In this document: positions 17,101-17,708 of the stretch, piece after piece
Layout of the letters: each line of letters starts with the position of its first letter
Numbering within the stretch: position 1 is the stretch's first letter
DNA from: Methylobacteriaceae bacterium
GTDB taxonomy: Bacteria > Pseudomonadota > Alphaproteobacteria > Rhizobiales > Beijerinckiaceae
Direction of reading: 5' to 3'
DNA: 17,708 nucleotides
Assembly: GCA_031272615.1 (NCBI GenBank)
Contig: JAISTL010000184.1
Span: 1-17,708 of the forward strand
Program-made: the position numbers and the translations under genes
Notes under the pieces: generated by a model
Told to the model about the DNA's origin: nothing
What the model saw: the letters and a program-made list of their open reading frames with translations, nothing else
Database searches by the model: none

Positions 17101-17211
17101 GGTATCACGCCGATATTTCATGTGGCCTTGGTTCGATTGGCCGTTAAACACGTTGACCACCGATTCCACCGCATCGGTCTGGAACTGCTGTATCTTGAAC
17201 TTGAATTTCAT
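14110..17211 (-). CDS. res: Type III restriction enzyme Res subunit (helicase-nuclease)
   Basis: This 1033-aa SF2 ATPase-endonuclease, with Mod, cleaves DNA at unmethylated type III sites after ATP-driven site communication. Motifs in order are GTGKT (107-111, K110), [21 protein letters not shown] (D242, E243; the DEAD-box equivalent), NYSATHKT, and [22 protein letters not shown] followed by [13 protein letters not shown]. A C-terminal PD-(D/E)xK nuclease follows: D964 in YSPDWAIAF, then E982 and K984 in AETKG. All catalytic residues are present, so it is predicted active. ATG 17211 is preferred: GGGAGGGG lies just upstream and [15 protein letters not shown] is the family start, whereas the in-frame GTG at 17247 overlaps the mod stop. 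It begins 32 nt after mod on the same strand. Low-GC-looking composition relative to ilvD/metK suggests acquisition by transfer. Confidence 0.95.
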   Translation of the reverse strand: [1033 protein letters not shown]

Positions 17212-17243
17212 CAGTGCCCCTCCCGGTGGTTCCGCAACAGTCA

Positions 17244-17708
17244 TCACAACACCTTCGTCAGTGTCGAGGGGCTGTAGGTTTTGAATATCTGTTCGAAGTT
17301 CACCAGTGTGCTGTCGGAGGCGAAGCTGTGGTCGCGGAACACCGCGTAGTACGGCCGGTCCTTGGCAATCGCCGTCACCACCGCGTCCGTTACGCTTTCA
17401 AAGCAGGCGACAAGATACTTGCCCCTCACATAGTAGACCGGCCGACCTTCCACCTGTTTCAGTTCGATTTTACTGGAAGGCGGGATGCCGAAGTCGAGCA
17501 TGACCTGAAACAGCAAATCCTCCGCCGTGCGGTCACTCTTGATGTTGTCCACGAGGCCGTCAAAGCTGAACTCCGGCGAGGCATACTCCTGCGGCGTGTA
17601 GTAAACGTCTTTCAGGTTGCTGCTGTCGAGCTTCAGGACGCGGAAACCGAAATCCGGCAGTGGAGTAGTGGAAGATTCTCCAGAAGATAGGCCACCCCCC
17701 CCCCCTGG
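17244..17708 (-). CDS. mod: Type III DNA methyltransferase Mod, C-terminal part (truncated by window end)
   Basis: The last 154 codons are visible, open to the window edge. The C-terminal signature of one Mod class is clear: GFRVLKLDSSNLKDVYYTP, then DNIKSDRTAEDLLFQVMLDF, GIPPSSKIE and GKYLVACFE. Mod recognises the DNA site and methylates adenine at N6 using SAM, and is needed for Res activity. The catalytic DPPY and SAM-binding motifs lie beyond the window. The stop (17244-17246) is 32 nt before the res start, consistent with a mod-res operon. The frame enters through a run of 11 G (minus strand) encoding glycines, followed by SSGESSTTPLPD. That segment looks like a linker but is not one I recognise from the family. 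A GTG at 17552 is internal, not a start. Confidence 0.9.
   Translation of the reverse strand, partial: PGGGGGLSSGESSTTPLPDFGFRVLKLDSSNLKDVYYTPQEYASPEFSFDGLVDNIKSDRTAEDLLFQVMLDFGIPPSSKIELKQVEGRPVYYVRGKYLVACFESVTDAVVTAIAKDRPYYAVFRDHSFASDSTLVNFEQIFKTYSPSTLTKVL
17695..17705. repeat. 11-bp poly-C/poly-G homopolymer inside mod
   Basis: Eleven consecutive C on the + strand (G on the coding strand) lie within the mod reading frame, three bases from the window end. Tracts of this length in type III mod genes are known slippage sites for phase variation in host-adapted bacteria. Position near the 3' part of the gene and at the sequence end also allows an assembly or sequencing artefact. Confidence 0.7.

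Overview
The window reads as chromosomal DNA of a GC-rich alphaproteobacterium. The grounds are gene order (kinase and nucleotidyltransferase of the AmgK/MurU type, then addB, addA and trxA) and the alphaproteobacterial style of AddB, which has no Walker A motif and no Fe-S cysteine cluster. No rRNA or tRNA is visible, so a genus cannot be named.

Region 1 (1-9511, + strand) is a housekeeping block. It holds the last 50 codons of an AmgK-like sugar kinase, a MurU-like nucleotidyltransferase, the double-strand-break repair pair addB-addA, thioredoxin trxA and SAM synthetase metK. The first two genes and the addB-addA pair are each joined by ATGA stop/start overlaps. trxA has its own likely promoter and a structured leader. 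In AddA the C-terminal nuclease domain has lost nearly all its catalytic residues while all helicase motifs remain, so this AddAB probably cuts with AddB only.

Region 2 (9512-11345) is an accessory gene on the minus strand: an AlbA_2/Schlafen-like, RecG-C-terminal-like ATP-binding regulator with a winged helix. A degenerate 12-bp tandem repeat forms its interdomain linker. The 315-bp gap to the next gene holds a possible attenuator and a strong ribosome binding site whose reading frame runs without a stop into ilvD.

Region 3 (11346-13190, + strand) is ilvD, dihydroxy-acid dehydratase, of the E. coli type.

Region 4 (13191-17708) is a defence/addiction island. It contains a RelB/DinJ-YafQ type II toxin-antitoxin pair with a promoter/operator candidate, and on the opposite strand a type III restriction-modification operon: the end of mod, then complete res. 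The mod frame runs off the window through an 11-bp homopolymer, either a phase-variation tract or a sequence-end artefact. By eye its base composition is less GC-rich than the ilvD/metK core, consistent with horizontal acquisition.

I found no CRISPR array, insertion sequence, tRNA or convincing wholly new system. The most interesting points are the degenerate AddA nuclease, the homopolymer in mod, and the ilvD leader.
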